A DNA stretch of 64,000 nt from Micromonospora echinospora. Lineage in GTDB: Bacteria > Actinomycetota > Actinomycetes > Mycobacteriales > Micromonosporaceae. Below the pieces are notes generated by a model, which saw only the letters and a program-made list of their open reading frames with translations, was not told the DNA's origin and did not search any database. The position numbers and the translations under genes are program-made. Each line of letters begins with the position of its first letter. Position 1 is the stretch's first letter. This document shows positions 54,417-62,844 of this stretch, in pieces. The stretch is taken from NCBI RefSeq assembly GCF_014203425.1, contig NZ_JACHJC010000001.1, forward strand, positions 1,984,001 through 2,048,000. Direction: 5' to 3'.

Positions 54417-54594
54417 GTGAGCAGCGACGTCGCGGCCGGCACCGTACGGACCAACGTCCCGGCGCGCCTCGACCGGCTGCCGTGGTCCCGCTGGCACTGG
54501 ATGATCGTGATCGGCCTCGGCACGGTCTGCCGAAGGCAGGTCTCTGGAGGACCTCGAAACCACCATTCCGGCCCCCGGCGCGACCACCGGCTGA
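54417..54594 (+). pseudogene. MFS transporter gene with large internal deletion
   Basis: GTG 54417 starts a frame reading [19 protein letters not shown] then MIVIGLGTV, the typical start and first helix of an MFS permease. At about 54530 it jumps, out of frame by one, to [19 protein letters not shown] at 54532, a typical MFS C-terminal tail ending at TGA 54592. Everything between (about 11 helices) is gone. A 47-residue frame at 54277-54420 overlaps its start (GTGA) and may be a remnant of a preceding gene. Confidence 0.7.
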
Positions 54595-54603
54595 GCTGTG
54601 CCG

Positions 54604-55473
54604 TCACGGCAGCACGCAGGGTTCCCGCCAGGCGTCCAGTTGCCGATCCTTGCGGATCGAGGCGAAGCTGTAGCCGACCGAGGTGACGCAGAAGTCCGCC
54701 GGCTCACCCGTGTACTCGACGTGGAAGACCGGCTTGCCGGCGTCGACGAACGGCAGCAGTTTCGCGCACTCGCGGCGGCGTACGCACTCCTGGTTGACCG
54801 CGAAGTCGAAGTCGGGCGCCAGCGCGGCCACCTGCGCCACGTCGTCGACCAGTCCGGGGGAGAGGCCGAGCTTGCGGGCCAGCCCGGCCAGCCGACGGTT
54901 GAACAGCAACTGGTCGTCGAAGTCCAGCGGGAAGCCGGAGCGGTACCGGTAGCCGTCCGCGTCGGCCAGTGCCACCGCACCGAAGCCCTTGCCCCGGCAC
55001 AGCCGGAACCGGTCGGCCAGCACCGGCGCGAGCGCGTCCCAGCGCCGTACGTCCAGGAAGCGGCTCCCCGGTCGTCCGGGTACTGCCGAGCCGCGTACGG
55101 CGGCGGGGAAGCGGGTGGCGTCCGGATCGTCGGCGGCGTACGTGCCGACCCGGACGTGGCAGACCAGCCGGCGGCCCTGCTCGCGCAGCGCGGCGGTCTC
55201 GGTCGAGGTGGTCGCCACCGGGTCGAGAAGGAAGACGTCGGCGTCGACGGTGACGTCCACCGGGGTGGTGAGCTGCCACTGCCACCGCCACCTGTCGGCC
55301 TGCGCGACCGGCCAGGGCGTGGGCGCGCCGGGCGGGGTGATCGGCCGCCGGCAGGCCGGCGCCGGGGCGAGCAGCAGCGCGGTCAGTGCGAGCGCCACGC
55401 CCCGGCGCGGGCCACGTCGGCGGACGCGGGCCGGCCGGGCGCGCGGCACGGCCCACCCCGGCCGGATCCGCAT
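54604..55473 (-). CDS. GH114-like (endo-alpha-1,4-polygalactosaminidase family) secreted protein
   Basis: A 289-residue protein: a signal-like segment with a hydrophobic core ending APAC (possible lipobox) at about residue 41, then a TIM-barrel-like domain with [46 protein letters not shown], and [19 protein letters not shown]. These match the GH114/TM1410 group. Its target polysaccharide is unknown. It lies next to a CAP-domain gene on the same strand. Confidence 0.8.
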   Translation of the reverse strand: MRIRPGWAVPRARPARVRRRGPRRGVALALTALLLAPAPACRRPITPPGAPTPWPVAQADRWRWQWQLTTPVDVTVDADVFLLDPVATTSTETAALREQGRRLVCHVRVGTYAADDPDATRFPAAVRGSAVPGRPGSRFLDVRRWDALAPVLADRFRLCRGKGFGAVALADADGYRYRSGFPLDFDDQLLFNRRLAGLARKLGLSPGLVDDVAQVAALAPDFDFAVNQECVRRRECAKLLPFVDAGKPVFHVEYTGEPADFCVTSVGYSFASIRKDRQLDAWREPCVLP

Positions 55474-55551
55474 CGACGACTCCCCGGACGCGGGCGGCCC
55501 GACGCCGCCCCCGACCGGTCAACGAGCGCCGGGCGGGTCACGACGCGCGGG

Positions 55552-56673
55552 TCACGCCGGGGTGGCGAAGACCTGCGTCCAGTACGGCCCGTTGCTGCGC
55601 GCCAGACCCATCCCGATCTGGGTGTACCCGCAGTTGAGGATGTTCTTCCGGTGCCCCTCGGAGTTCATCCAGCCGTCCATCACCTCGGCCGCGGTCTGAT
55701 AGCCCCAGGCGACGTTCTCGCCCACCATGCTGTAGTTGTAGCCGGCGCGCTTCACCCGGTCCCAGGGCTTGCTGCCGTCGCTGCCGTTGTGGTCCATCTT
55801 CTTGTGGTCGGCCTGGTCCTGGCTGTGCCGCTGGGCGGCCAGGTTCAGCTTGGCGTTCACGGTCAGCGCCTTGCAGCCGGCCTTCGCCCGCTCCTCGTTC
55901 ACCAGCGTGACGACCTTCCGGAGTTCCGCACTCAGCGCGGTCGTGGCGGTGGCCTTGGTGGCCCCGGTGCCGCCGCCGCTCGGGGCGCTGCTGCGCTCCT
56001 GCTGCCGCGACGGCGCGGTGCTGCGGCTCGGCTTCGGAGTGGCCTTCTTCGACGGGCTCGGCTCGACGGTGGTCGGTACGGCCGACGGGCTGGCCGACCC
56101 GGGAGCGAGCGCGTCCGCGGGGCCGTCCCCGGCATCCTCGGGCGCCTGCGGCGCGGCGGCCACCGGCGCGTCGGCGGAGGTCCGCTTCGCGCCCTGGTCG
56201 TCGCCGGGCAGCAGGACCGCTCCCACGCCGAGACTCACCACGAGCGTCGCCGCGGCGGCGGCCCCGCCGATCACGAGCGGCCGGGACAGGCGCCGCTTGC
56301 GGCGTCGCGGCTCGTCGGCCGGGATGTCGCTCGCCGGCTGCCAGGTCGCGGCGGGCTGCTCCCAGCCGCCGGCCGGCTGCTCGTGGCCGTGCCACGCGGG
56401 CTCCTGGCCGTGCCAGGCGGCCGTGGGCTGCTCCTCGCCGTTCCACCGGTCGCGGGGCGGCGGGTAGGAGCCGGCCGGCTCGGCGTCGTAACCGGCGGGG
56501 CCGTAGCCAGCGGGCGCCTGCTGCTGCGCTCCGTCTCCGAAGAGGTACGACGACCGCGGCTCGGGCCGGTCGGTGAGCCACGCCGGACCCTCGTCGGTCG
56601 GCTGCTCGGGGCGCCGGGGGGTGCCCTCCGGGTCGATCGGGTCGTTCCAGCGGTACACGCCTGTCCCCTCCAC
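55552..56673 (-). CDS. Membrane-anchored CAP (SCP/PR-1) domain protein
   Basis: A 373-residue protein. A Pro/Trp-rich cytoplasmic segment (about 1-125), a membrane helix (about 132-154), a Ser/Thr/Pro linker, and a C-terminal CAP domain (about 250-373) with VTLVNEERAKAGCKAL, HSQDQADHKKMDH, GENVAWGY and GHRKNILN. His/Glu residues of the CAP tetrad are present. Start GTG 56673. Function of bacterial CAP proteins is not settled. Confidence 0.9.
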   Translation of the reverse strand: MEGTGVYRWNDPIDPEGTPRRPEQPTDEGPAWLTDRPEPRSSYLFGDGAQQQAPAGYGPAGYDAEPAGSYPPPRDRWNGEEQPTAAWHGQEPAWHGHEQPAGGWEQPAATWQPASDIPADEPRRRKRRLSRPLVIGGAAAAATLVVSLGVGAVLLPGDDQGAKRTSADAPVAAAPQAPEDAGDGPADALAPGSASPSAVPTTVEPSPSKKATPKPSRSTAPSRQQERSSAPSGGGTGATKATATTALSAELRKVVTLVNEERAKAGCKALTVNAKLNLAAQRHSQDQADHKKMDHNGSDGSKPWDRVKRAGYNYSMVGENVAWGYQTAAEVMDGWMNSEGHRKNILNCGYTQIGMGLARSNGPYWTQVFATPA

Positions 56674-57030
56674 GGGTTGGTTACGGGCCGGGGTGACGCT
56701 ACGGGCGCGCTCGGAGCTGCGGCAACGTGGCTAAGGAAGAGTTAAGGCCAAGCAGCCGCCGGGGGTGAGGCGTTCACACATTTCCGGCGTACAGTAAAGG
56801 TGTCCGGACAGAGCGTGTCCGCGCCTTGTGGCAGCCCCCCGGCGAGTGGCCCGGCCGACGTGGAGATGATCTACGGCCTTGGTCAACTTGACGAAGCAGG
56901 GGTTTCGGCTCAATATAGTGGTGTCGCCAGTCGCGCCCAGCCATGCCCCGATGCAGTGGGAATGGTAGCCGCGAACATCATGGGCGCGCGTTGGCCGGCC
57001 TTTCCGGCAGCGCACATCAAGGAGTTCAGC
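56674..57030. promoter_or_regulatory. Divergent intergenic region with promoter for the small coiled-coil gene
   Basis: No gene is seen in these 357 bp. TTGACG (56888-56893), a 17-bp spacer and CAATAT (56911-56916) form a fair promoter in the plus direction for the gene at 57031. Closer to the CAP gene, CAGTAAAGG and CGTTCACAC may hold its minus-strand promoter. The composition is noticeably less GC-rich than coding DNA. Confidence 0.45.
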
Positions 57031-57225
57031 ATGGCGAAGGCCCTCTACGGCCACGTAAGTGCAGCGCCCGACCGGCGCCTGCTCGACGAGGTCACCCGTC
57101 TGCGTGCCAGGGTTCAGGCACTGGAGTTCGAGATCACGCGTCTGCGTGCCGACAACGATCGGCTTGCGGCGGCAGCGGCGGAGGCAGACGACCTCCTCCG
57201 TCTGGCCGAGCCCGCGCTGACCTGA
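57031..57225 (+). CDS. Small conserved actinobacterial coiled-coil protein
   Basis: A 64-residue protein: MAKALYGHVSAAPDRRLLDE then a heptad coiled coil (EVTRLRARVQALEFEITRL) and an acidic end. Similar small proteins with MAKALYGHVG-type starts occur across actinomycetes, function unknown. ATG 57031 has AAGGAG ahead; own promoter at 56888. Likely monocistronic, ended by the hairpin at 57266. Confidence 0.8.
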   Translation: MAKALYGHVSAAPDRRLLDEVTRLRARVQALEFEITRLRADNDRLAAAAAEADDLLRLAEPALT

Positions 57226-57540
57226 TCTCCAGTCGCCGGAAAACTGAATCGCACCACACCGAAAAGCGCGCCGACACTCAAGTGCCGGCGCGCAGCCATG
57301 TGCGTACCCCTTTTGGTGGTTCCCGCCGTAATTCTCGATCTTGCGAAACCGCCCCGAATTGCGCCCGGTAATTGTGATCATGCATTTCCGTTCGCTCCGC
57401 GACGGCCGGGCGGAAAACGGACACCGCGGGCGTCGGGTGGGTCGCGTCGCGGCGGCGTCGCGGTCCCGGGTTAGTCTGCGGGTTCACCAGGTCCGCGCAG
57501 CCGGCGACGGTGCGGCGGCCACCGGACGAGGATCGAGAAG
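57226..57540. other. Intergenic region before smc
   Basis: No gene is seen in these 315 bp. A hairpin at 57266-57293 ends the small gene. The rest is relatively AT-rich with TTAGTCT near 57470, a possible -10 for smc, whose GTG follows at 57541. Confidence 0.4.
57266..57293 (+). terminator. Hairpin after the small coiled-coil gene
   Basis: GCGCGCCG (57266-57273) pairs with CGGCGCGC (57286-57293); CAC/GTG extends the stem across a bulge. Lies 40 bp after the stop. Confidence 0.6.
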
Positions 57541-60500
57541 GTGCATCTCAAGAGCCTGACGGTGAAGGGCTTCAAGTCCTTCGCCTCCGCCACGACGTTG
57601 AAGCTGGAGCCCGGGATCACCTGTGTGGTGGGCCCGAACGGCTCCGGCAAGTCCAACGTCGTCGACGCCATCGCCTGGGTACTCGGCGAGCAGGGCGCCA
57701 AGGCGCTGCGCGGCGGCAAGATGGAGGACGTCATCTTCGCCGGCACCGCCGGACGCGCGCCGCTGGGCCGGGCCGAGGTCACCCTCACCATCGACAACAC
57801 CGACGGCGCGCTGCCGATCGAGTACACCGAGGTCTCCATCACCCGCCGGATGTTCCGCTCCGGCGAGAGCGAGTACGAGATCAACGGCGACTCCTGCCGC
57901 CTGCTCGACATCCAGGAACTGCTCTCCGACTCGGGCATCGGCCGCGAGATGCACATCATCGTCGGGCAGGGCCGGCTCGACGGCATGCTGCACGCGAAGC
58001 CGGAGGACCGGCGGGCGTTCATCGAGGAGGCGGCCGGCGTCCTCAAGCACCGCAAGCGCAAGGAAAAGGCGCTGCGGAAGCTCGACGCGATGCAGACCAA
58101 CCTCAACCGCCTGACCGACCTCACCGCTGAGCTGCGCCGCCAGCTCAAGCCGCTGGGCCGGCAGGCCGAGGTGGCCCGCCGCGCCGCCGCCATCCAGGCC
58201 AACCTGCGCGACGCCCGGCTGCGGCTGCTCGCCGACGACCTGCACACGCTGCGGACCACACTGGACAAGGAGATCGCCGACGAGACGGCGCTGCGGGAGC
58301 GGCGTGAGCTGATCGAGGCCGAGCACGGCGAGGTGCAGGGCCGCCTCGGCGAGCTGGAGGCGGCGCTGGCCGAGGACGCGCCGCTGCTGGCGGCGGCGCA
58401 GGACACCTGGTACCGCCTCTCCGCCCTCCAGGAGCGGTTCCGCTCGATCGAGCAACTGGCCCGGGAGCGGCTGCGTCACCTCAGCGCCGCCGGCGACGAC
58501 GAGCGCCCCGGCCGCGACCCGGAGCAGCTGGAGGCGGAGTCGCGGCGGGTCCGCGAGCAGGAGGAGGAGCTGCGGGCCGCGCTCACCGAGGACCAGATCC
58601 GGCTGGCCGAGGCGGTCGAGCACCGGCAGGAGCTGGAACGGCAGCTCGCCGCCGCCGAGCGGGAACTGGTCGCCGCCGCCAAGGCGATCGCCGACCGGCG
58701 CGAAGGGCTGGCCCGCCTGACCGGACAGGTGAACTCCGCCCGGGCGCGGACCACCAGCGCCGGTGAGGAGATCGAACGGCTCGCCGCCGCGCACGCCGAC
58801 GCGATGGGCCGGGCCGAGAAGGCGCAGGCCGACCTGGACGCGGTCGCCGAGCAGTCGACCGAGGCCGACCGGGACAACGCCGACCTGGACGCCCGGCACG
58901 ACGAGGCGGTGGCCGTACACGAGCGGGCCCAGGCGGCGGTGCGCAGCCTGACCGACGGGGAGCGCACCGCGGAGAAGGACGCCGCCACCTGGAAGGCCCG
59001 CGAGGAGGCGCTCGCGATGGGCCTGCGCCGCAAGGACGGCGCCGGTGAGCTGCTGGCCCGCGCCGACCAGGTGCCCGGCCTGCTCGGCAGCCTCGCCGGG
59101 CTGCTCACCGTCGCCCCCGGCGACGAGGCGGCGCTCGCCGCCGCGCTGGGTGGGCTCGCCGACGCGGTGGCCGTCACCGGCGTGGACGAGGCGGTCGAGG
59201 CGATGCGGCTGCTCAAGATCTCCGACGCCGGCCGGGCCGGGCTGCTGGTCGGCAGCCCTGCCGGGCCGGGCATGGACGGCTCCGCGGACGCCCTGCGCCC
59301 GAAGCTGCCCGAGGGCGCGCGCTGGGCGCCCGACCTGGTGGAGTGCTCGGCCGCGATCCGGCCGGCCGTGCACCGGGCGCTGCGCGACGTCGCGCTCGTC
59401 GACGACCTGGCCGCCGCGTCCGCGCTCGTCGCCGCGAACCCGGAGCTGCGCGCGGTCACCCCCGACGGCGACGTGGTCGGTGCCTACGCGGCGGCGGGCG
59501 GGTCGGCCAAGGCCCCCAGCTTCATCGAGGTGCAGGCCGCCGTCGAGGAGGCGCGGGCGAACCGCGCCACCGCCGAGCGGACCGCCGCCGAGCTGCGGGA
59601 ACAGCTTGCCGAGGCGCGCGCCGAGGTGGCTGCCGCCAAGGAGGCCGTGCAGCACGCCGCCGCCGCCAAGCGGGAGGCGGAGAGCCACCGCAACGCCGCC
59701 GCGCGCCGCCTCGCCGAACTGGGCGCGGCCGCCCGGTCGGCGAAGGCGGAGACCGACCGGCTCGGCGAGTCCCGGGCACGCGCCGAGGCGGCCCGGGAAC
59801 GGGATCTCGCGGCGCTGGCCGAGCTGGAGGAACGGCTGCGGCTGGCCGAGGTCACCCCGCTCGACGCCGAACCGTCCACCGAGGAACGGGACCAGCTCGC
59901 CGCCATGGTGCCGCAGGCACGGCAGAACGAGATGGAGGTCCGGCTCGCGGTGCGTACCGCCGAGGAGCGGGTGGCCTCGATCGCCGGACGGGCCGACTCG
60001 CTGGCCCGGCAGGCCACCGCCGAACGCGCGGCGCGGGAGCGCGCCGCCGCCCGGCGCGCGGCCCGCGCCCGCGGCGCCCAGATCGCCCGCGCCGTGGTCG
60101 GCGGCGCCCGGGAGGCGCTCACCCGGCTCACCGACTCGATCGCCCGGGCCGAGGAGCACCGCGACGCCGTCGCCCGCGAGCGCGCCGCCCGCGAGGCCGA
60201 GTTGTCCGAGGTACGCGGCGCGGCCAAGCGCCTCGCCGCCGAGCTGGAACGGCTCACCAGCCAGGTGCACCGCGACGAGGTGGCCCGCGCGGAGCAGCGG
60301 ATGCGCATCGAGCAGCTGGAGGCCAAGGCCGCCGAGGACTTCGGCCTGGACGTGGCCACGCTCGTCGCCGAGTACGGCCCCGACCGGCTCGTCCCGCCCA
60401 CCGACGCGGACGTGGCGCTGGCCGAGAAGGACGGCCGTCCGGTGCCGGACCCGGTGCGCTACGAGCGGCCGGTGCAGGAGAAGCGGGCCGCCAAGGCGGA

Positions 60501-61140
60501 ACGGGAACTGGCCCTGCTGGGCAAGGTGAACCCGCTCGCGCTGGAGGAGTTCGCCGCGCTGGAGGAGCGCTTCAAGTTCCTCTCCGAGCAGCTGGAGGAT
60601 CTCAAGGCCACCCGGCGCGATCTGCTCACCGTGGTCAAGGACGTGGACGACCGGATCCTGGAGGTCTTCGCCAGCGCGTTCGAAGACACCGCCCGGGAGT
60701 TCGAGCAGGTCTTCACGGTGCTGTTCCCCGGCGGCGAGGGCCGGCTGATTCTCACCGACCCGGAGGACATGCTCACCACCGGTGTCGAGGTCGAGGCCCG
60801 GCCGCCGGGGAAGAAGATCAAGCGGCTCTCGCTGCTCTCCGGCGGGGAGCGGTCGCTGACCGCCGTGGCGATGCTCGTGGCGATCTTCCGCGCCCGGCCC
60901 AGCCCGTTCTACATCATGGACGAGGTGGAGGCGGCGCTCGACGACGTGAACCTGGGCCGCCTGATCACGCTGCTGGCACAGTTGCGGGAGAAGAGCCAGC
61001 TGATCGTGATCACGCACCAGAAGCGGACCATGGAGATCGCCGACGCGCTGTACGGGGTGACAATGCGGGCCGGCGTGACCCAGGTGATCAGCCAGCGGCT
61101 CAACCGGGCCGACGACGAGGAACAGGTGACGAGCGAGTGA
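57541..61140 (+). CDS. smc: Chromosome segregation protein SMC
   Basis: A 1199-residue SMC ATPase. N-terminal head with Walker A GPNGSGKSN (about residue 32); first coiled coil; hinge about 500-650 (LLGSLAGLLTVAPGDEAAL...); second coiled coil; C-terminal head with signature LLSGGERSLTAVAML and Walker B FYIMDEVEAALDD. Start GTG 57541. It organises the chromosome with ScpA/ScpB (not in window). Followed by a HAD gene overlapping by four bases (GTGA). Confidence 0.98.
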   Translation: MHLKSLTVKGFKSFASATTLKLEPGITCVVGPNGSGKSNVVDAIAWVLGEQGAKALRGGKMEDVIFAGTAGRAPLGRAEVTLTIDNTDGALPIEYTEVSITRRMFRSGESEYEINGDSCRLLDIQELLSDSGIGREMHIIVGQGRLDGMLHAKPEDRRAFIEEAAGVLKHRKRKEKALRKLDAMQTNLNRLTDLTAELRRQLKPLGRQAEVARRAAAIQANLRDARLRLLADDLHTLRTTLDKEIADETALRERRELIEAEHGEVQGRLGELEAALAEDAPLLAAAQDTWYRLSALQERFRSIEQLARERLRHLSAAGDDERPGRDPEQLEAESRRVREQEEELRAALTEDQIRLAEAVEHRQELERQLAAAERELVAAAKAIADRREGLARLTGQVNSARARTTSAGEEIERLAAAHADAMGRAEKAQADLDAVAEQSTEADRDNADLDARHDEAVAVHERAQAAVRSLTDGERTAEKDAATWKAREEALAMGLRRKDGAGELLARADQVPGLLGSLAGLLTVAPGDEAALAAALGGLADAVAVTGVDEAVEAMRLLKISDAGRAGLLVGSPAGPGMDGSADALRPKLPEGARWAPDLVECSAAIRPAVHRALRDVALVDDLAAASALVAANPELRAVTPDGDVVGAYAAAGGSAKAPSFIEVQAAVEEARANRATAERTAAELREQLAEARAEVAAAKEAVQHAAAAKREAESHRNAAARRLAELGAAARSAKAETDRLGESRARAEAARERDLAALAELEERLRLAEVTPLDAEPSTEERDQLAAMVPQARQNEMEVRLAVRTAEERVASIAGRADSLARQATAERAARERAAARRAARARGAQIARAVVGGAREALTRLTDSIARAEEHRDAVARERAAREAELSEVRGAAKRLAAELERLTSQVHRDEVARAEQRMRIEQLEAKAAEDFGLDVATLVAEYGPDRLVPPTDADVALAEKDGRPVPDPVRYERPVQEKRAAKAERELALLGKVNPLALEEFAALEERFKFLSEQLEDLKATRRDLLTVVKDVDDRILEVFASAFEDTAREFEQVFTVLFPGGEGRLILTDPEDMLTTGVEVEARPPGKKIKRLSLLSGGERSLTAVAMLVAIFRARPSPFYIMDEVEAALDDVNLGRLITLLAQLREKSQLIVITHQKRTMEIADALYGVTMRAGVTQVISQRLNRADDEEQVTSE

Positions 61141-61754
61141 GTCGGGAACGCGCCACGGCGCTCCTGGTGGACTTCGACGGCGTGCTGCGCCGCTGGGATC
61201 CGGCGGTGGCCGCCGGCGTCGAGCGGGAGTACGGGCTGACCGAGGGTGTCCTCGGTGAGATCGCGATGTCCTGGGGACTGCTCCAGCCGGTGCTGACCGG
61301 CCAGGTCAGCCACGCCCAGTGGATGGTGAGCGTGGCCGACGCGTTGACCCCCGCGGTCGGCGCGGACCGGGCCCGTGCTGCGGTTCAGGAGTGGCAGAGC
61401 TACCGCGGCGAGGTGGACCCGCACGTGCTGGCGTTCATCCGCGAGGTGCGGGCGGGCGGCATCCGGGTCGGGCTGGGCACGAACGCCACCGACCTGCTCG
61501 ACGCCGACCTGGCCGCGCTGGGCCTGACCGAGGAACTGGACGTGATCGTCAACTCCTCTGTCGTCGGAGTGCACAAGCCGGCGAAGGAGTACTTCCAGGC
61601 CGCCTGCGAGGCGCTGGGGACGCCCCCGGCCCGGGTGCTGTTCGTCGACGACGAGGACCGCGCGGTGGCCGGCGCCCGGGTGGCCGGGCTGTCCGCCCAC
61701 CGCTGGAGCGGCCCGGCCGACCTGCGCTACCTGCGGGCGGCGCTGGCGTACTGA
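61137..61754 (+). CDS. HAD-family hydrolase
   Basis: A 205-residue HAD phosphatase: motif I LLVDFDGVLRRWD, motif II LGTNAT, motif III Lys in GVHKPAKEYF, motif IV FVDDED. Cap domain of the small helical type between motifs I and II. GTG 61137 overlaps the smc stop, so coupled. Substrate unknown; haloacid- or sugar-phosphate-type possible. Confidence 0.9.
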   Translation: MSRERATALLVDFDGVLRRWDPAVAAGVEREYGLTEGVLGEIAMSWGLLQPVLTGQVSHAQWMVSVADALTPAVGADRARAAVQEWQSYRGEVDPHVLAFIREVRAGGIRVGLGTNATDLLDADLAALGLTEELDVIVNSSVVGVHKPAKEYFQAACEALGTPPARVLFVDDEDRAVAGARVAGLSAHRWSGPADLRYLRAALAY

Positions 61755-61760
61755 GCCGGC

Positions 61761-62288
61761 TCAGGTGCCGGTGACGCCGTCGATGCGTTCCCGGATCAGA
61801 TCGGCGTGGCCGTTGTGCCGGGCGTACTCCTCGATCATGTGGACGTACACCCAGCGGAGGCTGATCTCGTTCGTGGCCTCGCCCCGGCGGTGCACGAACG
61901 TGTGCTCCAGCGGCAGTTCGGCGACGGCCCGGTCGGCTGCCTCGATCTCGGCCCGCAGGGTGGCGAACGCCTCGGCCGGGTCGGCGTCGGCGATGCCGTT
62001 GAGGTCCGCGTCCGGGTCGGTGCTGTAGTCGTAGAGGTCGGGCAACTCCAGGGCGGCGGCGCGGTGGCGGAACCACCACCGCTCCACGTCGGCCATGTGC
62101 CGGACCAGGCCGAGCAGGGTCAGCCCGGAGGGCTCCACGCTGGGCGTGCGCAGCTGCTCGGCGGTCAGCCCGGCGCACTTGTGCACCAGGGTGTCGCGGT
62201 GCAGGTCGAGCCAGCCCTGCAACATGGTGCGCTCGTCGGCGACGAAAGGCTCGTGGCGGCGGTCGATCTCAGGTGCTCTCCAGGTCAT
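61761..62288 (-). CDS. DinB-family protein (DUF664)
   Basis: A 175-residue four-helix-bundle protein of the DinB/DUF664 superfamily. GLTLLGLVRHMADVERWWF carries a metal-ligand His, and the C-terminal VYVHMIEEYARHNGHADLIRE carries the other two. Actinobacterial members often act in thiol (mycothiol-dependent) detoxification; unproven here. ATG 62288, no RBS, probably leaderless. Converges with the HAD gene six bases away. Confidence 0.88.
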   Translation of the reverse strand: MTWRAPEIDRRHEPFVADERTMLQGWLDLHRDTLVHKCAGLTAEQLRTPSVEPSGLTLLGLVRHMADVERWWFRHRAAALELPDLYDYSTDPDADLNGIADADPAEAFATLRAEIEAADRAVAELPLEHTFVHRRGEATNEISLRWVYVHMIEEYARHNGHADLIRERIDGVTGT

Positions 62289-62353
62289 CCGGAGGATGTT
62301 AGGCGGGCGCCCCGCCATCTCGCGAGGCGTTAACCGGGGCCCCGCCTGACCGC

Positions 62354-62842
62354 TCAGGGCACCACGGCGACCGGCCACCGGCCGGTACGGACCAGCCGGG
62401 TGGCGACCGAGCCGACCAGCTTGTGCCCGGCCTGCTCGGAGGAGCCGACCACGACCATGTCGGCCCGGTGCTCGTCGGCGGCCCGGCACAGCTCGGTGTA
62501 GGCGTCGCCACGCCGGCACAGGAACGTCACCGGCAGGTCCAGTTCCTCGGCTCCACGCCGGCACTCGTCGCGCAGTTCGTCGGCCAGCTCGTCGTGGGTC
62601 TGCTGGACCGCGCCGGCCACCACGCCGGAGAGCATCGCGCTGTACGTGGCCGCCGCGCTGACGAACACGGCCACCAGCGCGGCGCCCTGGCGGCGGGCCA
62701 GCCCGGCGGCGTAGGCGGCGGCGCGCATCGAGGTGCGGCTGCCGTCCACGCCGACGAGCACCACCCGCGGCCCGTCCGTACCCCGCTCGTAGGGCGACGG
62801 CCGGGTCCGCGGGCCGTACCGCTCACGTTCCGGGGCGTTCAT
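62354..62842 (-). CDS. Universal stress protein
   Basis: A 162-residue single UspA domain. VVLVGVDGSRTSMRAAAYAA at the start and VVVGSSEQAGHKLVGSVATRLV near the end (ATP-binding GX2GX9G(S/T) pattern, with variation) are typical. Starts two bases after the MFS exporter stop, so it is co-transcribed with that exporter. Confidence 0.9.
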   Translation of the reverse strand: MNAPERERYGPRTRPSPYERGTDGPRVVLVGVDGSRTSMRAAAYAAGLARRQGAALVAVFVSAAATYSAMLSGVVAGAVQQTHDELADELRDECRRGAEELDLPVTFLCRRGDAYTELCRAADEHRADMVVVGSSEQAGHKLVGSVATRLVRTGRWPVAVVP

Positions 62843-62844
62843 CG

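Noticed and set aside
54208..54673. A 154-residue plus-strand frame from 54212 as a gene
   Set aside because: No homology, biased composition, runs through the MFS remnant in another frame and into the antisense of the GH114 gene.
57484..61017. An 1177-residue minus-strand frame opposite smc
   Set aside because: Leu/Gly/Gln-rich antisense shadow caused by codon bias; smc has all its motifs.
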